A program made the position numbers and the translations under genes. From Symbiodinium natans (Eukaryota; Sar; Dinophyceae; Suessiales; Symbiodiniaceae), in assembly GCA_905221605.1 (NCBI GenBank), contig CAJNDS010000192.1, positions 1-64,000 of the forward strand: a stretch of DNA of 64,000 bases. Reading direction: 5' to 3'. Positions 49,791 through 60,440 of this stretch are shown here, piece after piece. Every line of letters begins with the position of its first letter. Within the stretch, counting starts at the first letter, position 1. The notes below the pieces were generated by a model, which was not told where the DNA came from, ran no database searches, and worked only from the letters and a program-made list of their open reading frames with translations.

Positions 49791-51090
49791 GGGTGGCTTC
49801 AGGGAGGTGCCTCAACTGGAAGCTCCTTACTGGACCCACTTAGCCAGAAACCCTAAACATCCCGAAGCCTTAAACTGCTGAGGAAGCGCGGCTAGGCAGC
49901 CCATGAACCCACAGCTTCGACAGGGGCTCCAAGATCCCTTTCAAACTTCGGGGGAAGATTCCTTCAACTCGCGGTTTAGGGTTCAGGGCTTTTGCCGTCG
50001 CTAAAGAATGCCGCTCCCAAGCAGAGCTCTCCGGCCACTTTACGAACCCTAGCGGAGACTGGCAACTGGCGTCCTCGATGTTCGGGAGAGCTTTCAGCGC
50101 GTCTCCCAGGGCCTCTGCACACGAGGAAGCTTGGGGAGAGCGAGGCCCAGGCTAAGAAAAACTTGCGCCAAACGGGTCTTGGAAGTTGGGAGGGCGAGGT
50201 CCCGGACTTTGACTCGTCACAGTCCGAGGCTCTCAGGAGGACCCCGCATAAAATGTTTTTTGTACACGCTTAAGACGGAACAGGCAGTGCACCTGCACCG
50301 AAAACACGAAAACTAATCCCAACTTGATCAACTCCAGGCCTGCGCCCCCACATCGCCGAAGCCGTTGTTGCTCAGGCTGAGTTCTCGTAGGCCCTTGCGG
50401 TCTGCCAGGCCCTCGGCGATGGCCTGCATGGGGACAGGCCACGGGGAGAAGCACGCCTTCAGCCCTCAAACTTGCCATGACGCAGCCGGATGTCTAAAAA
50501 TATCTTTATAGGGCCTATACAGTCCCGACTGCAAAACTTTCCCCCACTCCCGAGCCTGGAGGCCGCTGTCGCCGATGCGATTGCCGAAGAGAGACAGCGC
50601 CCGCAGCGAGGAGTGGCCGCCCAGACCAGCCCCAAGGGCCTGCGCAGGCGACCGAAAGCAGAGCGGCAGGCCCCCCTAGCAAGTACCTTTATCACTGGGT
50701 TCTGGGCTATGTAGTTGTAGACCCCCCCGCCCCCGCCCAAGGAAAACGGGAAGCCCTTGCTGCAGGGCCAAGGCAAATCCTAGGTCTCCCGCAGACGACC
50801 GAAGGTATGGACTCTTTGGTTTCGTTTGGAAACGGTGTGGGCATCATGGGCTGGCCGCCTTGACAAGTATCCTTCTCAGGGGATTCTATAGGATAGCCAA
50901 GTTCTGTTTCTTAGGGTTGGCGGCACGTAGTTGTAGAACCCATTAGAACCCCCACAAAGTGGGAAAGTCCTTGCTGAAACCCAAGGCAAATTTCTCTCCG
51001 CAGGGTCTCCCGCACCCGACCCCCCCTCCCCCGCGGGCTCGCGCATGCAGGCCAACAAAGGGGCGTAGAGTACCGACATCTTTCTAGTCG
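49791..51090. repeat. LRR sub-unit S5 (LRR part only)
   Basis: A short copy with module L5 and the ggctcgcgcatgcagg tail but without D, REP-1 and E. It therefore adds LRRs at a 1-kb spacing. Confidence 0.65.
50074..50639 (-). CDS. LRR module L5
   Basis: Exon a is 50639-50556 (LRALSLFGNRIGDSGLQ) and exon b is 50423-50340 (AIAEGLADRKG, LRELSLSNNGFGDVGAQ), with a partial exon c from 50112 (ALGDALKALPNIED). The a-b intron is 132 bp, GC-AG. Only 1047 bp separate its exon a from that of L4, because this sub-unit lacks the D, REP-1 and E parts found in the others. Confidence 0.75.
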
Positions 51091-52700
51091 CATAATATAC
51101 ATACAGAGGAAAGGAGGTTGAAAGTTCATGGCCGTAAGAAACTATATGTATTGCAAGTTATGCTTGGCGCAGGACGAGTATTGGAATTGCGAAAGTACTT
51201 CAATGGGCAAGATATGATATTTGTTAATCCTTAAGGGGGTTGTCGGTGGAAAGCAAGGGTATTGCAGATAGCTTCGCCTCTTCGGGGGTTGTCGGAGAAG
51301 AAAGGGTATTGCAGATACCTTGGTGTTCTAATTGTGGATCTCTTACGGGGTTGCCGGTGCTGCAATCAACAGCATATCCTGAAGCCGAGTGCGGTGTAGG
51401 TATGTGAATGTAGCTAGCAGCTATCTCAAGTAATTTGGCGAGCCCCCCACCACAAGAACGGCAGCCAGCCACCGAAGCCCATCTTCATCAAGCGTGAGAC
51501 AAGGTGACCTTCTGAAAAGCAGGGTTAGGGGCCACTTCAGCATGTTTCAGACATAACTAGTCGCGGCATGTGGCAGACATTTCGGACATTGAAGGTTCCA
51601 TGTCCCGCGTATCGCTGGTGCCACGGCGCTACCAGAATATTCTTGGAATCTCCCATGGGCAAAATGGCGGCTTGCAAGCCTGATGAGGGGTCGTTTACAG
51701 AACTGTCAAACTGCCAGCGCTTCAACAGTTTGTTCTGCGAGCCTGCATGATGTTCGCTGCAAGCTTCCCCCGCCCCCTCTGCACCATCAAAAATGACACT
51801 CAGGATCCCCCAGGCATCATTTTGTCGCTCATGCGGCGCTGGCTCCGGAGGACAAAAAAACTCGCTTGAGCACTGACTAACGGCAGCCCTTTGGATGTTT
51901 CAGGCGCTCTTCGCATGAGGTGATTGGCCTGAATGTCGAAAGTGCGGCTTGCAGCATTTCGAGTTTGCAGTGTGCCTAGGTCCATCTGCCAAAATATTTT
52001 TTTCCACGTATTGGTGCTGACTCACGATGACAGGTCCGTCCTGTGCGTTTTGCTGCTTCGTAATGGTGCCTTGGTTGGCGCTTGAGTCGGATTTCGGGGA
52101 TGCCGGGCTTGGCTTATCCTCGCCCGGCTGCCGAGCTCAGAACGCGAAAGTCGCCAAAAGACAAAACACAATGACAACACAACACTACGAGCATAAATGG
52201 GGCGGGGGACGAACAGTGCATCACTACAGGAAGTGCGCGGACCATGGAGCAACCTGCCTCCACCATCCCTGACAAAGGATAGACAAGGGGGTGAAGTGGT
52301 GTCGTGTCCTTTTCGCTGCAAGGTTCATGCCGTAAGATCTGTCTAAACGGCACAGACCTAAGCCCATGCTTCTCTGCATCCCACAGAAGCACTCCCCTGC
52401 CCTGCGCTGCTTAACCAACAGAAAGCACAGCCCTCCGCCCCGACTCTCGGACCCTGGGGCCTGCCAACTCTTGAAGCCTCTAACGCCATTTAGAAACTGC
52501 CAGAACTGAGATGTCTGGCTGGAAGGTGTGAGAAGCGGGGTATTGCAAATATCTTGGTGTTCTAATGTTCGAGTCTTTGGGGGCTGCCGGTGCTGCAATC
52601 AATAGCGTATCCTGAAGCCAAGCGTGGTGTAGGCATGTCAACGCAGCTTGCAGCCATTGCAACGACTCAAGCAATCCCAGATGGAGTCACGTCGAAAACC
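51091..52700. repeat. LRR sub-unit S6 (D, REP-1, truncated E, no LRR)
   Basis: D (51095-51990), REP-1 and about 200 bp of E, after which a second fragment of D (about 52530-52700) is joined inside E. No LRR exon follows, so this looks like a rearranged remnant at the array end. Confidence 0.55.
52020..52300. repeat. REP-1 copy
   Basis: Copy in the truncated sub-unit S6, with core cgcccggctgccgagct (one stem mismatch). Confidence 0.7.
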
Positions 52701-53554
52701 AAGCACTTTGGGGTGGTAACCCCGGACCGCGAGACACTGTGAAACAAGATGAGGCCCTTGTAACCCCCAAGAAAAAGACCTTGAAAGCACGTTCTTTAGA
52801 GCACCCCTCCTCGCCGCCCCCCGCCCCCCGCCCCCCCCACCCGAGGGCTCTTTCATGGACCCTTGATGCACGTCTCATCAAGAACTGACACTCAGGATCC
52901 TGCGGGCATCATAGGCGGAACCAGATCTCGAGGACATAAAGTCGCTTGAGTACTGACCAACGTACTTTGGATGTTGCATGCATTCTTGGCACGAAGTGAT
53001 CGGCCTGAATATCGAAGTTCCTGCTGAGGTTTTTGGCACTTGCGGTTTGGTTTGCTGACTCCATCTGCCAGAGAAGGATTCCTCACCTGCTAGTGCTGGC
53101 CTATGGGCATTTGTGATCAACATTTTGGGAGTTCCAACTTTTATGGAGCAACCGTTGCGCAACATTTACTAGATTAAGGTTTTGCTCTGGCACTTCCAGC
53201 AGATGGATGGAGGCTCGTCTCTGCAAGCTTGGCCAGTGGCCCTGATGCCTTCCTGCACGGCTCGAGCCTTTAAAGGAGGTTATGGCCTGATTGGCTAGAT
53301 TTGGCCGTCCACATGCCCGCTCGTGAGGACGACCTGGGCTGCTGGTCTTTCATTTTCTCGTGTCGCAGCCTCCTTGCTGAAAATCCATGCCGATACCCTA
53401 CTGCAACCTCGCCGCAGACCATGGATACCCACAGGCATCCACAGGCCACCGCAACAAAAATCACTTTTCAAAATGCTTGAAGGTGCCCGGCGCAGCTTTT
53501 GCCAGCGCTCCCTACGAGCTGCCATCCTTTGAAGTCTATAGACCTGTTCCTCAG

Positions 53555-53830
53555 CCGCTAGCCCCATTGAGAAGCCGCCAAAACTGAGATGGATAACCAG
53601 CATGAAACTTTCCTCCGGTGCGTTTTGCTGTTTAGTACTGGGCGGTGCTTGAGTGCGCCGTAGTTGGGCCCTGGGTTTGCTGCCGGGCTTAGAAAGCAAA
53701 ATCACCGAAAGACACAAACACAATAATGGTGCACCGCTACAGGAAGTGCACGGACCACGGAGCAACCTGCCTCATCCCTGAGAGTCTAGATGCAACTTGT
53801 CGAGTTTTCGGCATGAAGCAGTGTCTTGTC
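53555..53830. repeat. REP-1 copy
   Basis: Unit 3 equivalent of the first copy. The core is reduced to gctgccgggct. Confidence 0.7.
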
Positions 53831-53869
53831 TCAGTCGTTTACATTGATTCCGAGTTTTTGCAAGACTCT

Positions 53870-54250
53870 GCAATTTCTTAGTTTCATCACTGCCTGTGCG
53901 GGAAATTTGTATGCTGTACGCACATTGCAGCCGACAAAGTAGCTCTCCGGCAAAGCAGAATATCCCATCAGCGCATTCAGCGCACATAACACGCCAGACG
54001 TGTAATCCATAGCTGGCGCTCTCTCCACCAAACCCAGGCAACAACAGCTTCCCTTGACTCACCAGACGCACAGTACAGTGTCCGCGGCGTTGAAGGAAGC
54101 AACTCATTTTGGCGCCGGGATGTCGTGCACATGGACACGCTGCGGCCGCACGTAAACAAAATGAGCGCTGGAACATGGCGCCTGCCTCTCGGGGCTTCAC
54201 ACTGGAAACCACCCCTCCCTAACCCGAAACCCCGTCAGATGACACACAAG
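53870..54250. other. Unit 3-specific insert
   Basis: Replaces sequence present at 385-470 in unit 1. It holds a 146-codon minus-strand open frame (53772-54212) without recognisable motifs. Confidence 0.35.
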
Positions 54251-55002
54251 CCCCAGTGCGCCCTCGAATGTGCGCCCTCGAATGTGTAAACGCCGTCTCT
54301 TTAAAAGTCAGATCTCTGCTATATGTCTGCCATTGCAGCCCTCCTGTGCGATCACAGCTAACCACAGGCATCCGCATGCTACCTCAACAAAAACATCGAC
54401 AAGAGCCTCCTGAACACGTTCTGTGCACTTCCTCCTTGCCAAGCACCCGCTCCCCCCCCGGGCCTTTCTCTTAACAAGAAATGAAAATACGATCTTCGTT
54501 TCAAGGCTCAGCCCCCCCAATTTGGCAATGATTGCCAGCCAAAATGCCCATTACCCTTTATAGAGCCTGAGTCCTGAATCCGGCTGCTCGGAAGATACTC
54601 GCACGCTCAATGATGGTATGGTTTTGACGGCTCGTGCCTTTATCGATGCCGCCATTCGGGAACAGAAGCCACGCAGTCTACAAAATGTCGTACGCCCCAC
54701 TTCGCCCCCTAACAAGGCACGCCCTCCCGAATGGCAGAAGAACCCGCGCCAGCCGTCTGAAATGCTGGACTTCAAAGCTTCCGGAGTGGGTGTGACAGGG
54801 CTTGGGCCTTCCTGCTTTTTTGTGGATTTGTTCATACCCCGCCAGTGGTGGACTACACCGCACCAGGCTCTCGTGTTGGAACCCGGCTCCCCTCAACAAG
54901 AAGTGCCACCAAAATCGGGGAGGACTCTGCGGAGAATCGGAGAACCTGTCCCCACTTTCGAGAGGCGGCCACACTTTCGGGAGAGGCAGAGCAGGCCCCC
55001 AC

Positions 55003-56949
55003 CTTCGCCTCTGTGTCTCTTAAGCCGGCGCGCGTCAGCCTCAGCTCCCGCAGGCAGCTGCAGGGCAGCGCCCGCACCAGGGCCTGGCGCCAGGAGAACA
55101 AAAAAGGAAAGCTGTATATAGTGCTTATTCGGGGTTTATAGGCTTTAGAAAAAGCTTTGTAGGATTTGTAGGGCCGTTATGCGGTTTTTCTTTTAGAAAA
55201 GAACAGATAGGCTCGGGACATGCTGTGTAGGGGGCACGCGCTCTCCTGCCTGGAAGGCCTTGCCGGCCAGCTCGCTGCCGTCCACATACAGCTCCTCTAG
55301 CCGCTCGTAGTGCGGCAGCGCCCGGGCCAGCACCTGGACCTGGGCTTCGGGCAGGTCCCCCAGAAACAGCCCCGTGGCCTCGGCCGCCTTCTCCCGGAAG
55401 ACCTTGGCCTGGAGCTGCAGCACGGGCTCCAGGTCCGCGCGGTGCGTGAACTTCAGGGTCCCCCTCTCCGCTTGGGCGCGGAACTCCGCGGGCGCCATGG
55501 GCGCCTCTGAGTTTCGGCCTTCGCGGAAGGGAATCCTGATGCTCTTCCAGGGGGCTTCCCGTGCCAGTGACCACTGGATCTCCGCCCTGCACCACCCGCG
55601 CTGCAGGTACGGCGTGCTGTTCCGGTGCAGCTGCCGGCAGGGCGGGCTGCAGCCGAAGTGGCATCCCGGGCCGCAGCTGCCCTGGTCGTCCGTGTCGCGC
55701 AGTTCGGCCAGCGCCACATCCGTCACGGCGTTGTGGGGGAGGTAGAAGACCTTAGCGGTCCCAGACAGCTCGGGCCCGGGCCGGTCGTGGAGACCGGGCG
55801 TCAGGTCCTCGATCCTTAGTGTCCAGCTCGTGTCATGCGCGTAGAGGAGGTGCATGTGGGCCATGCCCTTCGCGAAGTAGACGTCCTGACGGAAGCGTGA
55901 ATCTCTGGTCTCTGGGTCCCGAAAACTTCCGACGCGCAGTCAAAGGCCGTTGCCTTCAAGAGTGTACAAGCCCTCGCGTACCGAAGCCCCCGTCACGAGA
56001 AAGCAACACAGAAAACGAGAGAAAACAGATATAGAATATCGAGCAGCCATATTCTACACTCGCAGCCAGTTCAAGTCCATCCTGCTCTTCAGTTCTTGGG
56101 AACTGGTACAGGGACATGTAATCCACAAAGATCGCAGCCTGGCACGTGTCCGCATCTGGCGCTGCACTTTGCTCACATGCGTCTAGCCATGATCTTATAG
56201 GCTTATTAGGGGTGTGGAGGCAGCAGGCAGCAAGCTGCTCTCAGCTGGGCTGTTTGAAAGAGCAGCTTTTGGGGAGCCTCAGGGCATCTCAGGGGTTTTC
56301 TGGTGCAGGCGAACATGGTCCTGGAACTTCCCTGCAGCTTTTGCAAAAGGTCGACATGCAAAGTACCCTATAGCTTGAAACAAAGTCAGTGTTTGCGAGG
56401 CAGTGCCCAGTGGCGCCTCCCAGTCCTTGGCGAGGTTGTGGGCCGGGGCGATCTTCTGCAGGATCTCCGCGAAGGTGTCCAGTGCTTCTACTAACACTCG
56501 CAGCCTCGGCAGCGGAAGTGACAAAGGAAAAGAAGCTCGTCTTTGCTTTGAACATCAGAAATCAGCCAAATGGACGGCAGACGGCACACAGTTTATGGTT
56601 TACAGCTTGCGGGGAGAGCCGGAGAACCTGAGCCGCTGAGCTGGGGCCCCTGCTGGAACCTGGCCACGTCCGGGATCTCGCGGCTTTCCCACGAGTGTGA
56701 AAGTGCCATTACGGAGAAACGGTGGGTACCGCCCACCTGGCCGCCGGGCAGTTTCGCCTCCAGCTCCTCCTGCGTCAGCAGGGCCGGGCGGCCGTCCTTG
56801 GTGCGCATCCCCTCGGCTTCCTGGCGCCGGGGCATCGTGCGGCCCTCTGCCAGGAGCTCCCGGAGGAAGTCGGCGCGGACGAGCCGCACCTTGGCATCCC
56901 GGCAGTACGCCAGCAGGCCCTTCTCGTCCCGAAGGCTGTAGACGGCTAC
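55003..56949 (-). pseudogene. HET/TIR-like + LRR gene head, copy 3 (broken)
   Basis: Exons matching copies 1 and 2 lie at 56949-56628, 56504-56374, 56161-56082, 55885-55250 and 55083-55003. Exon 1 is 322 nt instead of 323: one base is missing in the cagcaggggcccc stretch just before the first intron, which shifts the frame after FQQG. The second donor, AAG^GTAGGG in the other copies, reads AAGCTATAGGG here, so the GT is gone, and exon 2 also carries one extra codon. Neither a GC nor a CT donor restores the phase of exon 3. Exon 4 (636 nt) is still fully open, with YLQRGWCRAE, IQWSLARE and the four cysteines. The break may therefore be recent, or unusual splicing may rescue it. Confidence 0.65.
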
Positions 56950-58146
56950 CTGCACAGGCAACGCGAGCTTGCCAAGCTTGGGGTACTCAAAGTCTCAAAG
57001 TAGCGAGCGCGTGACGTGAAGCGATGTTGCGATGATCTCTGGAGACTTGGTTTTTGGGCATCCATTCACGACGTGACTGAGCTTCACGCCCAGCATGAAC
57101 ACGAACACTTGCTGCTAGAAGCTATCACAATTTGGTCGGAGCGACTCTCCCAGACAAGTAGACGGCGTACAGTAGCAGCTTGAAGGGGGGGCGTCTGCGA
57201 AGTAACCCTCAAGAGAAGCCGCGTGGCCTCGGCTCTGGACTCCGGCTCCTATGACGCTCTCAAAAGCTGCTCTCTGCAACCCACTTGCTGCGCACACATC
57301 CCCGATACTGCGCCGCAGCCACTATAAAACCAGAACCGCCCTTCGTCCTCCTTGGCGGGCTCGGAGGGCTCTGCGGCTTCCTCGGCGATAAAACGTAGAA
57401 CCGGGTCCTGCGCCAAATTGCTCACACAGGACCCAGGGAAGCCCTGACTATGAACTCTCCAACGTGCCCAGCATCTGCAAACCCTGGCGCACATCGCATG
57501 TGTTCCTTGGCCTGGTGTCCGGAGCCAGAGTCAGGGGGAAATGCAGCCAAAGTTTGCTGCTGTCATTCTGAGGTTGAAGGCTCAACAAAACATAGCCTTT
57601 CAATCTGTGCTTGCGACCAGAATCCCACCAAACTGTTGGTGTATGTGAGAACAGCCCTCAGAAGGCCGAGGCGAGGCGATGGCTTTGTTTTTGGGGAAAA
57701 TGCTATTTGCTGGGCCTGTTGTCGCTTTTTGGAGGCCCATAAACCTATGAAGCCTATAAACCCTATCATGTTGCCTAACATCTTCCCTTCGTATACCCTC
57801 AATATTCCCTGCAAAACCCCATAGTCCCTAAAACCCCTAAATGCACCTAAGAGCCCGAAACCACCGAACCTCAAGCGCCGCAAGTTCGCACTGGACATGC
57901 TTCCACTGGCCTGACCCCCGGATCTCCAGAAGAAAGCGCCAATGCCAGGACAGCGGCAACCTAGGAACATATTATCGAGAGGGCTCACGGTGGTTGAGGT
58001 GGTTGAGGGAGGCCCTGACGCGTATTCCTGCATTTCCTGTGCACGCATCACTCTTGACAAAACCCAATACTGTAAGTATGTCAGCCTCAAAAACATATGC
58101 TAGAGACATAACCTTTAAAAGCCCAAGACAGGCCTAATGGTCACAA

Positions 58147-58410
58147 CCCCCACCCTAAACCCTAAACCCTCAACCCTAAACCCTCAACCCTAAACTCTAA
58201 ACCCTGAACCCTCAACCCTCAACCCTCAACCCTCAAACCCAGCAAAATCACAACTCCCCTTCGCCGGGTTCAGTGTTTGTGAGACTTCGGCCTAAACCCT
58301 GAAGCCCTTCGGCCCTGAAACCCTAAAGCAATCCTCAAGCCCGAAACGCACAGCCCCCAAAAACCCTAAACCCGAAACCTTAAACCCTAAACCCCCAAAA
58401 ACCCTAAGCA
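58147..58410. repeat. Degenerate CCCTAAA/CCCTCAA tract
   Basis: About 100 bp of ccctaaaccctcaa alternation, then looser copies to 58410. The C-rich strand is the plus strand here. Confidence 0.8.
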
Positions 58411-58814
58411 CTTGAAGCTGCTCCTTCGAGGGGAGACGAAGCTTGGCTTTAAGGATTTCAGGGGGCTTCAGGAACCTTACTTAGGGGCTTCAGGGGCTTC
58501 TTGTTAGGTGTCCTGATGATGTCCTTCCACAGGAAACAGCTCTCAATCGAATCTGCATCCTGACCTGTAGGTTTAGTGAGTGGACATGGGGAACTATATC
58601 CCTGTTGGGAGAACAAAAGAACGATGCAGGCGTCAGGGGTGACAAGGGGTCAGGGTGCAATGTGCCCTCATGAAGCCGCTCACGTTCTGATACCTCTTTC
58701 TGTGCCAATCCTTAAACCCCAAAAGGCTAAACCCTAAATCCAACAAACCCAAACAAAAAACGCGCAGCTGTTCGAAAACTCCCAAGACAAGTCCCCAAGA
58801 TCCGAACCCTGAAG

Positions 58815-59930
58815 TTGCCCAGGTGTGCGCTGCTTGGGCAGCAACCTCACCCCAAAGCACAGCAGGGAAGCATATAGGGTCTTGTTGGGTATATACATAT
58901 AGGGTATGGTAAAAAAATATATATATATATATATATATATGCATATATAGATATAGATATAGATATAGATATAGATATAGATATAGATATAGATATAGAT
59001 ATAGATATAGATATTTTATATAGGGTACGGGATGGGTATTCAGGGTTAGACAGTCAGCGAATCGCCGCAGGGTCGCCGAGTAGACCTTTCCGGCGTCTGC
59101 CCGCGCCACCCTCATCTTCTTGATGGTTGGACCTGCTCCACAGGATGGCTTTTATAGGCCCATCACAGCTATAGGGTTTATAGGGTTTACAGGGTGTATA
59201 GGGTTTATGGGGTTCATGCGATTTATAGGGTTTCAGGAGTTTCGGGTTTGGGGTTGCATCTTTCCCAGAGCTGAGGCTTCAACGCGCGCACTCCATCTGC
59301 GGGATGGGGCGGCCCCACCTCCACCTGCAGGGGGGCAAGCTCAGCAGCTCGTCGCTTCTTAAGGCCACGGCTGCGTGACAGGAGCCTCCACCTGGTCCGT
59401 GCCGTTCGGCACCGGCAAGATGACCTGGCCAAGTCCATGGCGCTTTCTCAAGAACAAAATGCCGCAGTGGCAGTCATCATGCGCCTGAGGCAGCCCCGCG
59501 GAAGAGGGTGGCTCCATCGCATTCCTTGAGGACCTCGAGAAGCGGGCGAAGAGCAAGTGAGCGCAACGAAGATCACGACATTAACGCCATTGAACGATTG
59601 CATGGGACTCTGAGTAATTAAGGTAGTCCAGCAAACACGAAGCCCGAAGCAGGACTCAAAGTCTCATCCCGAAGACGCATGCCTGGGTGCATTGCATCGT
59701 ACGTGCGAGACCGCACAAGATAAGACTAGGCTGCATTGTATGCTAGAATGCTGGGGGAATATTGGGCAATACCTGCGTGAAGAACACAGGCTGCGGCCAA
59801 ATCCAGGCCGTCGGGCTTCCAGCACGTCGGCTGGCAGAGCACAAAGCCAAAATGGCTGCAAGCAAAATCTAGCGCGGGAGCGTGTATGGTATACAAATGA
59901 AGATGCAAGGTATTGAGCTGAAAGCTAACA
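58815..59930. repeat. Middle-segment repeat, copy 2
   Basis: Diverged copy of 11511-12450 with a different microsatellite expansion inserted at the place of the (CA)n. Confidence 0.6.
58915..59016. repeat. (TA)n followed by (ATAGAT)n
   Basis: About 12 TA units, a gcatat break, then about ten atagat hexamers to about 59016. Confidence 0.9.
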
Positions 59931-60159
59931 GTAACTAACAGCTACAACGATCCACCACGCGGCAGATTCTGAAACTAAGGCATCAGTCTTGGCCCCAACC
60001 GTTTCACAAAGTGAAGAGATGCTTTAGCTTTTGCTAATCAAAAACGCAGGACCCACAAGACGCTCAAGGTTTTGGGTTTAGAGATAAGCTTTTGAGCCTC
60101 TGGGCTTTGGGTTTAGAGTTTGTTGCAGAAGGCTTCAGGCATGATGGCCTAAGCGACAG

Positions 60160-60440
60160 ATTGCTCCTGCTTTTCATCTACGGCAAGCTGTGGGCGAAAG
60201 AGCTTCCGAGCAACTGCGCGCTTTTATTCGGGAGCCTCGCGCAGCCCGGATCCACATCTCCAGGATAATGTTCCGGACCCAAAAAACAGAGCGATCGAGA
60301 GCGAGCCAGAGGGAGAACCACAGAGACAGAGGGAGAGGGAGAGGGGCACATGGGAGTGGGCCATTCCATTGCCCCCTGCCTTATTTGATGACGGATCGAA
60401 AATCTGGAGCTCAGAGCGGAGAGGTAAACGAGGGCGCGTG
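60160..60440. repeat. Dispersed repeat with purine tract, copy 3
   Basis: Unit 3 match of 12770-13330. The purine tract is short (gagggagaggg). Confidence 0.6.

Larger units (their letters stand above)
28801..53520. repeat. Macro-repeat unit 2 (24.7 kb)
   Basis: Second head-to-tail copy of the macro-unit. The A block (28801-32000) is very close to 21-3100, and the C block (36970-41560) matches 14790-19120. The LRR part holds three LRR modules where unit 1 holds two. The middle (32600-36900) is shorter and mostly unrelated to that of unit 1. Confidence 0.85.
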
